Shown here in pieces: positions 23,262-30,838 of a stretch of 64,000 nucleotides of DNA (position 1 is its first letter; each line of letters starts with the position of its first letter). The DNA comes from a virus: the IMG/VR virus record IMGVR_UViG_3300008107_000102, positions 25,436 to 89,435 of that record, one strand, 5' to 3'. The translations under genes and the position numbers were made by a program. Below the pieces are notes generated by a model. The model ran no database searches. It worked only from the letters and a program-made list of their open reading frames with translations, and was not told where the DNA came from.

Positions 23262-23440
23262 AGAGAATTTCTACTTATTGGATTTTATATAATAATTGGG
23301 TTCTGTGTAATAATGATTATTTCAAATTGAGTTTGCTTTACCACTGGACTCTCGACAATAAGCTCAAGGCCTCTATACTTATTACTTTTATAGATCAATT
23401 TTACTATAGACTGCTATACAATTATTTCGATGAAGACTAA
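23258..23440 (+). CDS. Array unit 36
   Basis: 60 residues, four-base ATGA overlap. MKRISTYWILYNNWVLCNND, LDNKLKASILI, DQFYYRL, short tail YNYFDED. Confidence 0.7.
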   Translation: MKRISTYWILYNNWVLCNNDYFKLSLLYHWTLDNKLKASILITFIDQFYYRLLYNYFDED

Positions 23441-23547
23441 ATTGTAATATTTGGATTCTGCACAATAAGCTGAAGGCCTCTATACTTATTACCTCTGTCG
23501 ACCAGTTTTACTATAGACTGGTAAGTGTATTGTCTAACACATTCTAG
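23430..23547 (+). pseudogene. Array unit 37, broken
   Basis: Starts MKTKL-stop. The matching body (WILHNKLKASILITSVDQFY, YRL) lies in another frame and ends at TAG 23545-23547. Confidence 0.75.
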
Positions 23548-23628
23548 ATGAGAATGAGTAAGTATAACATTATACATAAAGACGGTTATTTCAATGAAGA
23601 TAGTTTCAATGAAGATGATTATGATTAA
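23548..23628 (+). CDS. Acidic-tail relic of unit 37
   Basis: 26 residues: MRMSKYNIIHKDGYFNEDSF then NEDDYD. It preserves only the tail and the junction to unit 38. Whether it is translated is doubtful. Confidence 0.35.
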   Translation: MRMSKYNIIHKDGYFNEDSFNEDDYD

Positions 23629-23770
23629 TGATTGGTCTCTACACAATAAGCTTAAGGCCTCTATGCTTATTGAGCCTGCAAGTTATTTAGTAACCCGGTC
23701 TTATTTAATGAGTAGGAATCATGTCGGTTCGTTTTACTCTAGATTGAATCATAAGGGTTTGTTTGAATGA
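23609..23770 (+). CDS. Array unit 38
   Basis: 53 residues. MKMIMINDWSLHNKLKASML, SYLMSRNHVGSFYSRL; ends KGLFE. Third subtype, near relative of unit 35. Confidence 0.7.
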   Translation: MKMIMINDWSLHNKLKASMLIEPASYLVTRSYLMSRNHVGSFYSRLNHKGLFE

Positions 23771-23898
23771 AGACTATTTCTAACTATTGGATTTTCGACT
23801 GGACTCTCAACAATAAGGTCAAGGCCTTTATACTTATTACTCTTATAGATCAATTTTACTATAGAATGCTATACAATTATTTCGATGAAGACTATTAA
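23767..23898 (+). CDS. Array unit 39 (shortest intact unit)
   Basis: 43 residues, four-base ATGA overlap. MKTISNYWIFDWTLNNKVKA, IDQFYYRM, tail YNYFDEDY. It keeps start, core and tail modules with the middle deleted. Confidence 0.7.
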   Translation: MKTISNYWIFDWTLNNKVKAFILITLIDQFYYRMLYNYFDEDY

Positions 23899-24049
23899 TT
23901 GTAGTGATTGATCTCTGCACAATAAGCTGAAGGCCTCTATGTTTATGCCTGAACCCTACATTGGAACAGACAACTTAATACGCAAGTTTTATGATTGTAA
24001 TTCTTTCAGACTTGCCCTGTTTTATTACAGACTGGAATTTTTTGCATAA
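23885..24049 (+). pseudogene. Array unit 40, nonsense at the conserved Trp
   Basis: Last unit. MKTINCSD then TGA where relatives have Trp9, as in unit 27. The frame continues as SLHNKLKASMFM, FRLALFYYRLEFFA-stop. Confidence 0.75.
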
Positions 24050-24081
24050 TACAAAGTCGTTTAGGTGTAGCTTCGCTTAAG

Positions 24082-24528
24082 ATGGATTCTGATCTTCATA
24101 TAATGAACAAACAAGAAACAGCCCAAAAAATATTCAATTTCTGCCAAAAAACTTACCCAGAGCTAAAGTGGTCATTTACATCTTTAGGCAGAACTCAAGA
24201 CATGATTTACGGGTATCGCCCTATTCTTAATTCTATAAATGGAATACAAATAGATATAAGTATCAATAGTAACAACTTTTATAGTAGTGACGGTTCACCT
24301 AGCGATTTTAGAAATTACATAGAAGGTCGATCTACTATTTCTAATTTAGATTGGGAAGGAAGTTTTTTTGTATGGATAAATGATAGAAAAAACAGTAAAA
24401 TCTCATTCAAGAAAAGTGGGACTGCTAAACATGGAGAATTAAATCTATGGCGTAAAAAAGGAACACGAATTATGATTGATATTTATGAATTTATCGAAAC
24501 TGAAATACAAACCGAGGTGACACTATGA
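24082..24528 (+). CDS. Hypothetical AT-rich cargo protein
   Basis: 148 residues (141 from ATG 24103). No recognised family. A helical start (AQKIFNFCQKTYPELKWSF) is followed by a strand-rich domain with Trp/Phe-rich edges (WEGSFFVWINDRKN). Codon use is AT-rich and unlike the phage core or the array. Its stop overlaps the next ATG (ATGA), and the next product starts with a similar FCxKxY helix, so the two may be distant paralogues. Confidence 0.55.
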   Translation: MDSDLHIMNKQETAQKIFNFCQKTYPELKWSFTSLGRTQDMIYGYRPILNSINGIQIDISINSNNFYSSDGSPSDFRNYIEGRSTISNLDWEGSFFVWINDRKNSKISFKKSGTAKHGELNLWRKKGTRIMIDIYEFIETEIQTEVTL

Positions 24529-25015
24529 CAACAGCAGAAGAGTTTTTTAAAAGGCAAAAAGCTATAGAAGGACCAAAAAAATAGATATACTTAAAAAAAT
24601 TGCGGCTTTTTGTCACAAAGAATATAACGACAATTCTGATTGGAACAGTTGGTCGTTTAAAAACTTTCTTTGGTCAGAATGGGAACTAAAGTTTGAACAA
24701 CAAATTTACCTAACAGGTAATGCTAAGGTTCTTTTAGATTGTCAGACGGTAGCCCATGTCAAGGTTTTTTGTGGTTTTGTACCAAGCTTTAGCTTAATAC
24801 CAAAAACCAGAGTAACTGGTACGATATTTGATTTAAGAACAGGAAAAATAAAAGAAATAGCTATATGTAGAGCGTATGATGATCCAGATGATGGATACTA
24901 CTCAAGTTTTGGAATCTCTGACAAACAGGAAGAGATTACCTTTATTCGTGATAAAACAGAGGAAATAGCAGAAACTATATCAAGTTTTATCGACAAACTT
25001 TTTACATTTAATTGA
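24525..25015 (+). CDS. Hypothetical protein needing a -1 frameshift at A7
   Basis: ATG 24525 reads only 19 codons to TAG 24582. A run of seven A (24575-24581), phased as A-AAA-AAA, stands right before the stop. A -1 slip there enters an open frame to TGA 25013-25015 and gives a 163-residue protein. The continuation is clearly coding (IAAFCHKEYNDNSDWNSWSF and a strand-rich body). It could be programmed frameshifting, a recent inactivating indel or a sequencing error in the A-run. Confidence 0.55.
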
Positions 25016-25194
25016 AATTAAAATATGGACTCAGACTAAAGCGTTTAAAATTAACACAATCATCTAATATCATGGCTTCGCAAGCAACAGCATCTTTTTT
25101 CAGGGAAAACTCTGCCAAATGGCGGTGATTTTGATGTTAGTCAATTAGAAATTCGTTAGGTATCGCTTAAGAACAGTAGTATGGATGACGTGGG
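25016..25194 (+). other. Non-coding stretch with a fragmentary reading frame
   Basis: AT-rich transition from cargo back to phage core. It contains a short 18-codon frame (MASQATASFFRENSAKWR) that looks like the start of a lost gene. I see no promoter or RNA that I can support. Confidence 0.4.
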
Positions 25195-25404
25195 GTGGCC
25201 CTAGACGTTGGCGGTAGTAGTATATTAAGGTACCTGTTGAAAAAACTATCCGAGATATTCTTATGGAACGGGCCACGGGTAAGTGACATCACTTATCTCG
25301 AGCATATTGCCATTAACAGGCGATATGTATTAGTGTTAAAGTTTAAGCTTAGTTATTATAGTGCATTCATCCAATATACGGAGAGCGGTGACGAGAGAGA
25401 ATGA
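25195..25404 (+). CDS. Doubtful small protein before primase
   Basis: 69 residues from a GTG start, overlapping the possible long start of the primase gene. Codon use is phage-like. Composition is hydrophobic-basic (LRYLLKKLSEIFLW, YVLVLKFKLSYYSAF). No family recognised. It may instead be leader sequence. Confidence 0.35.
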   Translation: MALDVGGSSILRYLLKKLSEIFLWNGPRVSDITYLEHIAINRRYVLVLKFKLSYYSAFIQYTESGDERE

Positions 25405-25414
25405 GCAACTGATA

Positions 25415-26581
25415 ATGGAGCGGCTAACTATACCAGAGCTACTAAATCTACGGCATGGTACTAATGATTGCCCTGCTTGTGGGGGCCGCGGTAAGCTGAG
25501 CGTGTATCCGCACTATATGAAGTGCTGGAGGACTAGTTGTGAGTTGAACGCAGGTATGGGTCTAGTCAATGCCTGGCGCTGGCATACTAAGCTTGATTAT
25601 GCTGGGGCTATGCAGCAGTTAGAGGCCCGCGCTGGTATACGTCAGGCCCGCGAGGTTATGGATGCTCGCAGTATAGTACTAGAGAGCGCGCTAGAGGCCT
25701 ATCATTATTATTTTGATACTACGCCTGCTGCTCAGGATTATATACTGCGGCGGGGCTGGTCCCTCGATCTAGCTCGTAGCATTGGTATAGGGTATGCTCC
25801 TCCTAGTGGTCTACGTCAATTCGATATAGATCATGAGGCATTAGCCCGCGAGGGTCTGATTAAGGAGGACGGCGAGGATTACTATAGGGAACGCATTATA
25901 TTCCCTATACGAGATACACGAGGCCATCTAGTCCATATGGTTGGTCGCTATATAGGTAGTAGTGAGAGGGCCCCCCGCTATAAGGATACGCGGGCCGCTA
26001 TTAATAGTAAGCGCTATCTCTATCTAGAACATTGTCTTAAGGAGTATAGTAAGCACCCAGCTCGCGAGCTATATATAGTTGAGGGCCCGCCTGATGCCAC
26101 ATCACTAATAGGTCGTGGTTTACCTGTAGTGGGACTATTGGGTCTGGAGTATCTATTATGTCACACCAGTAAGTTCAAGCCCTTCCGTCGTATCACATTT
26201 ATATTCGACTCAGATAAGTATAGCGATGATCATCCTACTCATGCCGGTGTATATAAGAGCTGGGTGCGTATCATACCTCAACTAGTTCAGCTACAGGTTA
26301 ACTTACCATTAGCTGAGCTTATGACGTATATGGTTGCTGATTATAAAGATATTAATGAGTGGTTGGTAGCAGAGCCTCGCGTTAATGCTGCTGATACTAT
26401 CAATGCTAACCGCATATTATTCGTAGATGATTTACTAGCTCAATGGGGGCCCGACATTAGTCATCACGTAGATATATTGCGGGTATTGACTGCTACTCAT
26501 TCCCCCTTAGGGCTACTGGCTCCTTATGTAGATAATCAATTAGGGCCCCTTGAATATGCCTCTCTACTATTCGGATCGTGA
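25415..26581 (+). CDS. DnaG-type primase
   Basis: About 388 residues from ATG 25415; an in-frame GTG at 25361 would add 18. An N-terminal zinc ribbon has Cys19, Cys22, Cys37 and Cys42 (CPACGG...KCWRTSC). The core has FPIRDTRGHLVHMVGR. The Toprim motif ELYIVEGPPDA, then the metal-binding IFDSDKY, identify the catalytic domain. The C-terminal helicase-binding region is short. It synthesises RNA primers and sits just after the array and its AT-rich cargo. The stop overlaps the next start as TGATG. Confidence 0.85.
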   Translation: MERLTIPELLNLRHGTNDCPACGGRGKLSVYPHYMKCWRTSCELNAGMGLVNAWRWHTKLDYAGAMQQLEARAGIRQAREVMDARSIVLESALEAYHYYFDTTPAAQDYILRRGWSLDLARSIGIGYAPPSGLRQFDIDHEALAREGLIKEDGEDYYRERIIFPIRDTRGHLVHMVGRYIGSSERAPRYKDTRAAINSKRYLYLEHCLKEYSKHPARELYIVEGPPDATSLIGRGLPVVGLLGLEYLLCHTSKFKPFRRITFIFDSDKYSDDHPTHAGVYKSWVRIIPQLVQLQVNLPLAELMTYMVADYKDINEWLVAEPRVNAADTINANRILFVDDLLAQWGPDISHHVDILRVLTATHSPLGLLAPYVDNQLGPLEYASLLFGS

Positions 26582-27078
26582 TGACTAATTATCACGTGAG
26601 TATACCTGCTCGCGATTGTATGATATACCCCTATTATGTAGGGCGTTACGCTGATGGCCGCTATAGTGCTGTTACTATAACACTACAGTCGGGCTGGGCC
26701 CAGGAGTGGCGTATGTATCGGCGTGCCATAGAGTATCTACGTGAGGATAATGAAAGCCCGCCGATTATAACAGGCTACCTACCTGATATGGGGCGGCCCC
26801 GCTCTGGCGCTGCCTGGTACTGTCTAGATACTACTGAGTATCTGCATGACTATAACCTAAATATATATCACGAGCGCTACCCTACCCTGGGTATACTAGA
26901 TCATAGGGGTATAGCTACACCTCAGCATATAGAGGCTCTAGCTCAGCTAGAGTTCTTACCCTACTTCTATCATCCTCTTATCGCAGCGCGGGCCTGTTAT
27001 CTTATAGAGCCCCGCCCTGTCTGGTTAGAGGCTTTCCTATCATCTGATATTAACAGGAGATTATTCAATGTCTGCTAA
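26581..27078 (+). CDS. Hypothetical protein after primase
   Basis: 165 residues from ATG 26581, coupled to the primase stop. No family recognised. It is Tyr/Trp-rich (MIYPYYVGRYADGRYSAV) and mixed alpha-beta. It overlaps the next gene by 11 bases. The operon suggests a replication-linked role. Confidence 0.5.
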   Translation: MTNYHVSIPARDCMIYPYYVGRYADGRYSAVTITLQSGWAQEWRMYRRAIEYLREDNESPPIITGYLPDMGRPRSGAAWYCLDTTEYLHDYNLNIYHERYPTLGILDHRGIATPQHIEALAQLEFLPYFYHPLIAARACYLIEPRPVWLEAFLSSDINRRLFNVC

Positions 27079-27409
27079 CCTATCTACGCTTATTAGTCTT
27101 AATCTAGAGTATCTGATGAAAGAGTACCCTGATAAGCCATTCCATGTGTATCTCTGTCAGATAGATGCAGCCCTATGTGAGAGAGTAATCGAGGATGAGC
27201 CGCCCCCCGCTTTATTTGAATTGCTTCCGCGTATCTTCATGGAGATCAACGACCTATTATCTCCTAATTTTATAGATAAGGACGTGCGCTTCTTTGACAA
27301 TGTCAAGGTAGAAAAGGTGCTCGGAGCACTACCTAACTCTGTAATTCAATTTTGCGAGGGCCGCCTAGCGTATTATCAAGAAAGAAACGTTCTATTAATT
27401 AAGGACTAA
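27068..27409 (+). CDS. Hypothetical helical protein
   Basis: 113 residues, start overlapping the previous gene. Mostly helical and acidic (ERVIEDEPPPALFELLPRIF). No recognised domain. Last gene of the primase operon before a host-like fragment. Confidence 0.5.
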   Translation: MSANLSTLISLNLEYLMKEYPDKPFHVYLCQIDAALCERVIEDEPPPALFELLPRIFMEINDLLSPNFIDKDVRFFDNVKVEKVLGALPNSVIQFCEGRLAYYQERNVLLIKD

Positions 27410-27423
27410 ATTAGCTAAATGCG

Positions 27424-27609
27424 ATGAACAGCGACCATTTACCCAATATTCATCCCGGTGAAATCCTCAAGTTAGATTTTCTGGAACCGCTCAATATTAC
27501 CCCCTACAGACTGAGCAAAGATTTAAGCGTAGCTCAAACTCGTATCGGTGAGATTTTAGCGGGTACTCCATTTGCAGATGTGGCCGAGGGGAAAAGCGCA
27601 AGGGACTAA
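27424..27609 (+). pseudogene. HigA-type antitoxin fragment
   Basis: The first 47 residues match HigA/VapI antitoxins: IHPGEILKLDFLEPLNITPY followed by a Cro-type helix-turn-helix (RLSKDLSVAQTRIGEILAG). After that the frame turns to TPFADVAEGKSARD and stops, so the second half of the domain is missing. No HigB toxin is adjacent. Host-type codon use. It looks like a truncated remnant of host DNA inserted between phage operons; the next 170 bases are a G-rich spacer without genes. Confidence 0.65.
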
Positions 27610-27780
27610 TTTTATCTGGGAGGGGGAACAGGATTAGTGAGAGGGTGGGACTGGGAGAAGCGGCAGGAATAAGGGGATTTTCAAATTTACGGACTTGGGG
27701 GACGGGTAACAGATAGAAAAGTAGGGCCTAGTATGTATTAACTACGCGCAACCTAACGTATATTGTAGAGTAGAGGACAA

Positions 27781-28581
27781 ATGTTTACTATTAATTATCG
27801 CTATCTAACAGAGGCGCAGGAATACTACAAACAAAAAGGCTATAGAGTAGTCGATCTAAAATGGGTCGTGCCCCGCAGAATTGGCTCTATAACCTCACCA
27901 GAGCCTAACAGTCAGGCCCCCTATAGCTGTTACGACACTTTTGTGCTGGTAGGTAGCGCAGAACAGACCTTCATCTATAATGCGATAAATGGACATTATC
28001 AGGCAGGTGACGCACTGCAAGCTATTACGCCGTGCTTTCGTCCACTGGATAATGACAATTATAGCTACCCTTACTTTATGAAGCTAGAGTTATTTGTGTA
28101 CAAGGGTATGCCTGGTATGACTGTAAATACTATCTGTACTGATGCCTACCAGTGGATGCTACATTACATTAATCCACATAATCTCAAGTACGTGCATTGT
28201 GCCAATGAGACGGATATAATCTATACTCCATTGAATCTAGAGCTGGGCTCCTATGGTAAGCGCTCTTATGATGATCACTGGTGGTATTATGGCACTGGTA
28301 TAGCTGAGCCCCGCTTTAGTATAGCAGTTAATGACTCCTTCCGGCCCGGCTATCACTCTAGCCCTATCCCTAAATATTCTGTTAATACGTTGGATAAGAT
28401 ATACGAGGAGCTGCTCGAGTGCCGCGAGGCCACTAATTCGTTATTGAGACAATGTGAGTTAGCTGATCTATTACTCGCTGTTGAGCAATATGCTGTATCT
28501 CAATACGGTGAAGCAGGATGGGATGTTATTAGGGATATGGCTAAGTTAACACAACGCGCCTTCGCCGCAGATAAACGATAG
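27781..28581 (+). CDS. Class II aminoacyl-tRNA-synthetase-like protein with MazG-like tail
   Basis: 266 residues. The N-terminal part (about 1-185) resembles the catalytic core of Asp/Asn-tRNA synthetases in a reduced form reported from phages: NYRYLTEAQEYYKQKGYRVV, SAEQTFIYNAI, ITPCFRPLDN and YFMKLELF. There is no anticodon-binding domain. The C-terminal part (about 199-266), with DKIYEELLECREA and ELADLLLAVEQYA...TQRAFA, looks like a MazG-type nucleotide pyrophosphohydrolase helix bundle. The joint activity is unknown; a role in amino acid or nucleotide alarmone metabolism is possible. Confidence 0.6.
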   Translation: MFTINYRYLTEAQEYYKQKGYRVVDLKWVVPRRIGSITSPEPNSQAPYSCYDTFVLVGSAEQTFIYNAINGHYQAGDALQAITPCFRPLDNDNYSYPYFMKLELFVYKGMPGMTVNTICTDAYQWMLHYINPHNLKYVHCANETDIIYTPLNLELGSYGKRSYDDHWWYYGTGIAEPRFSIAVNDSFRPGYHSSPIPKYSVNTLDKIYEELLECREATNSLLRQCELADLLLAVEQYAVSQYGEAGWDVIRDMAKLTQRAFAADKR

Positions 28582-28647
28582 CGGGTTGAGGTTCTCGTTC
28601 CCCTAGAGTCAATGTCAAATCACTATTAATAATCCTGGGAGGTTAAA

Positions 28648-28728
28648 ATGGATAATGCACCGTTAGTTATAGGGCTAGCTCTCGCTCTTATCACAATAAT
28701 TGGCTTGTTGTTTAATGACTTAACTTGA
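28648..28728 (+). CDS. 26-residue single-helix membrane peptide
   Basis: ATG 28648 is preceded by GGGAGGT at a good distance. The peptide is one hydrophobic helix, PLVIGLALALITIIGLLF (5-22), with short polar ends. It could be a small regulatory or holin-like peptide; no homologue is recognised. Confidence 0.5.
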   Translation: MDNAPLVIGLALALITIIGLLFNDLT

Positions 28729-28788
28729 CCCTCCTCACTGTCGTACCGCTGTGTCGTAAGTAGATCTATAATTTCTTAAGGAGTCTTT

Positions 28789-29283
28789 ATGCTTAGCATT
28801 CAAGTCCGTCAGGGTGTATTTGAAACTAATAGTTCGAGCACCCATAGTATATCTATTCCCTGTCAGACTAGCCTTACTATCCCTAAATTAATACATTTCG
28901 AGATTGGCGAATTCGGTTCTGAAACTAGTATCCTGAGTTCTATAGCAGCCAAGGCCAGTTATTTATACACGGGCTTCGCCGCTAACGATAGAATGAAAGA
29001 CGCCTATGACATGATACTCTATCTGCTATCAGAGGGTATTGCTGTAACTGCCGAGGATGTAGTATATGACAAATACAAAAGTCTTAATGGCGGCTACATG
29101 GACCACGCCAACGAGTTGAACGGCTTCCTCAATGCTATTGTAGCTAATAAGGATATGATGATGCGTTATCTATTCTCGCCCTATAGCTTTATCCTAACCG
29201 GTAGTGATAATGATTACAGTTATGTGATTGATAATAAGGGAGTGATGGAGTATGCTAGCGACTTCTTTTACAAGGGCAATTAG
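28789..29283 (+). CDS. Conserved phage protein ('FETNSSSTHS' family)
   Basis: 164 residues. The start IQVRQGVFETNSSSTHSISI is a very conserved signature I know from many phage and some bacterial proteins of unknown function. The rest is mixed alpha-beta and acidic. AAGGAG precedes the ATG, with a possible TATAAT box at about 28771. Confidence 0.7.
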   Translation: MLSIQVRQGVFETNSSSTHSISIPCQTSLTIPKLIHFEIGEFGSETSILSSIAAKASYLYTGFAANDRMKDAYDMILYLLSEGIAVTAEDVVYDKYKSLNGGYMDHANELNGFLNAIVANKDMMMRYLFSPYSFILTGSDNDYSYVIDNKGVMEYASDFFYKGN

Positions 29284-29332
29284 ATATCACTAGCTAGGGC
29301 TCGCCTAAACTAATTTACCAGAGGAAAAGTAA

Positions 29333-29689
29333 ATGTTGCCGAAAGACTTTATTAAAAAGGGTGCCAGGGTATGGGCAGTAATTCCCCACGAGGATGGTAC
29401 ATGGGGAACTATTAAATCAGTCGGGCGAAAGTATATAGTGGTTGATGGCAAGGAGTTTGATATTGATACTCACCGTCAAGTAGGAGATTGGGAATGCGAA
29501 TTATATACTTCTCCAGAAGCCTACACAAAAGAGCGTAGAGGTGAATGCCTCATCGAAGAGCTCCGATGTTTATTGAGCAATCCTAATGTTACCGCCAAAT
29601 GGTTCGGGGGGATAGATAAATTAGTTGAAGCTTGCGAGATCATGGGGATTAATACTGATGATTATCCGTCATTCTATGACTATGAATAG
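29333..29689 (+). CDS. Small beta-barrel-like phage protein
   Basis: 118 residues. VWAVIPHEDGTWGTIKSVGR then KYIVVDGKEFDI has the look of the short beta-barrel proteins common in phages (SH3-like); a helical C-terminal part follows. AGAGGA lies upstream of the ATG. Function unknown. Overlaps the radical SAM gene. Confidence 0.55.
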   Translation: MLPKDFIKKGARVWAVIPHEDGTWGTIKSVGRKYIVVDGKEFDIDTHRQVGDWECELYTSPEAYTKERRGECLIEELRCLLSNPNVTAKWFGGIDKLVEACEIMGINTDDYPSFYDYE

Positions 29690-30599
29690 GTTTAATGAAG
29701 CGATAGCGTTAGCGCATTATATTAATGGTGATTATGAGTGTACTCTATATGCTGATGGTACCCTAGTTCGTACTACAAGTGTGGTTGGGGCCCGCCCTGC
29801 CTATCCCTGCTCTATAGATATTAAGATCACTGACTACTGTGATATGGGATGTAGGTACTGCCATGAGAGTTCTACTCGTAGTGGTAAACACGCTGACCTA
29901 ACACGGTTACTCGATGTCCTTAGTGATATACCTGCTGGGGTCGAGTTAGCAAATGGAGGGGGTAACCCACTATCTCATCCTGATATAGTGGGCTTCCTAG
30001 TAGAACTTAAGGCCCGCGGGCTTATAGCTAACATTACTGTTAACCAGGGTCATCTACATCGCTACGCTACTCTAATAGAGGACATAGTAAGTCAGGAGTT
30101 AGTGCGGGGCCTCGGTATCTCAATCACTAGTAGTAACTATAGCAGTCTGATACCAGTACTGCGTCTCTCAGATAACATCGTGTATCACATCATCGCTGGT
30201 ATCCATCCCGTCAGTATAATCGATGAGTTGGTTAGCCTCAGCGCTGTAACCAGTAAGGTACTCGTACTAGGCTATAAGAACTTCGGCTTCGGTATAGATT
30301 ATCATAGCCCTGAGGTAGATGCAGGCATAGCGCAGTGGCGGCGTTCCCTACCCTCTCTTATAGGTAAGTGTAATCTCTCCTTTGATAACCTGGCTATCGA
30401 ACAGTTAGAGCTCAGACGTTTATTCACTGATGAGGGGTGGGCCCGCTTCTATATGGGCGATGACTTCCAGTTTACTATGTATATTGATGCAGTTAAGCAG
30501 CAGTATGCTCCTACTAGTCGTAGTTATAACCGTACGTCATTCGACTCTACTTCACTAATCGATTACTTCCAGACAGGCTTCCCATGCACATCAGGCTAG
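29682..30599 (+). CDS. Radical SAM enzyme
   Basis: 305 residues from ATG 29682 (29676 also possible). The iron-sulfur motif CDMGCRYC (Cx3Cx2C) follows SIDIKITDY, and ANGGGNPLSHPD is the SAM-binding glycine motif. No SPASM or other C-terminal Cys cluster is visible, and the C-terminal half is divergent. The substrate is unknown: nucleotide modification, peptide modification or tRNA modification are all possible. Both ends overlap neighbouring genes. Confidence 0.8.
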   Translation: MNRFNEAIALAHYINGDYECTLYADGTLVRTTSVVGARPAYPCSIDIKITDYCDMGCRYCHESSTRSGKHADLTRLLDVLSDIPAGVELANGGGNPLSHPDIVGFLVELKARGLIANITVNQGHLHRYATLIEDIVSQELVRGLGISITSSNYSSLIPVLRLSDNIVYHIIAGIHPVSIIDELVSLSAVTSKVLVLGYKNFGFGIDYHSPEVDAGIAQWRRSLPSLIGKCNLSFDNLAIEQLELRRLFTDEGWARFYMGDDFQFTMYIDAVKQQYAPTSRSYNRTSFDSTSLIDYFQTGFPCTSG

Positions 30600-30790
30600 G
30601 CGATGAGATTAATAATAAGGTAGTTACTAATATAGCATATCAATCAACGTACCCTAGGTCAGCGGGTTATAGTTACAACACGAAGGGTAATCTTTCTCAC
30701 CGCTACGCTGGCCATAAGAACAGAGTGGTTGTTACGTTAGATGATAATACTGAACTAACCTGGAATCCCTGGTTGTTTCAATTCGATTAG
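30584..30790 (+). CDS. Hypothetical small strand-rich protein
   Basis: 68 residues, start inside the radical SAM gene's end. HKNRVVVTLDDNTELTWNPW suggests a small beta-barrel, of the type that often regulates or binds nucleic acid. No family recognised. Confidence 0.5.
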   Translation: MHIRLGDEINNKVVTNIAYQSTYPRSAGYSYNTKGNLSHRYAGHKNRVVVTLDDNTELTWNPWLFQFD

Positions 30791-30816
30791 TTATTCTCAG
30801 TGTAGCAGGCGTTATG

Positions 30817-30825
30817 TGCTATAAT
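30817..30825 (+). promoter_or_regulatory. Extended -10 promoter
   Basis: TG-C-TATAAT (30817-30825) matches an extended -10 box without a clear -35, 13 bases before the resolvase reading frame opens. Confidence 0.4.
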
Positions 30826-30838
30826 GATAATATACTAG

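Larger units (their letters stand above)
16400..24049 (+). repeat. Tandem array of about 40 paralogous small genes
   Basis: About 40 head-to-tail copies, roughly 190 bases apart, all plus strand. Shared protein plan: MKxIN..(N)W, a variable middle, LYYSFYxYN or YTPEL, FYYRL, and an acidic tail such as LDEDDYFDEDD. Most junctions overlap by 14 bases, where ATGAAGATGATTAA encodes EDD-stop of one protein and MKMI(N) of the next. Each step therefore moves to another frame. The GATGAGGAC codons of the tail place GAGGA about 11 bases before the next ATG. At least four units are broken. I know of no described family. Individual units are listed below. Confidence 0.95.

Noticed and set aside
16400-24049. 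Regular spacing suggested a CRISPR-like or simple DNA repeat array
   Set aside because: There are no identical repeats with unique spacers. Similarity is at protein level, with reading frames conserved throughout.
16400-24049. Diversity-generating retroelement targets
   Set aside because: No reverse transcriptase or template repeat is visible in the window, and variation is by indel and module exchange rather than A-specific changes.
21499-24049. Reassigned TGA (Trp) code for the phage
   Set aside because: TGA is a normal stop in many genes here, including array units 8 and 10 and the primase, so units 27 and 40 are better seen as broken copies.
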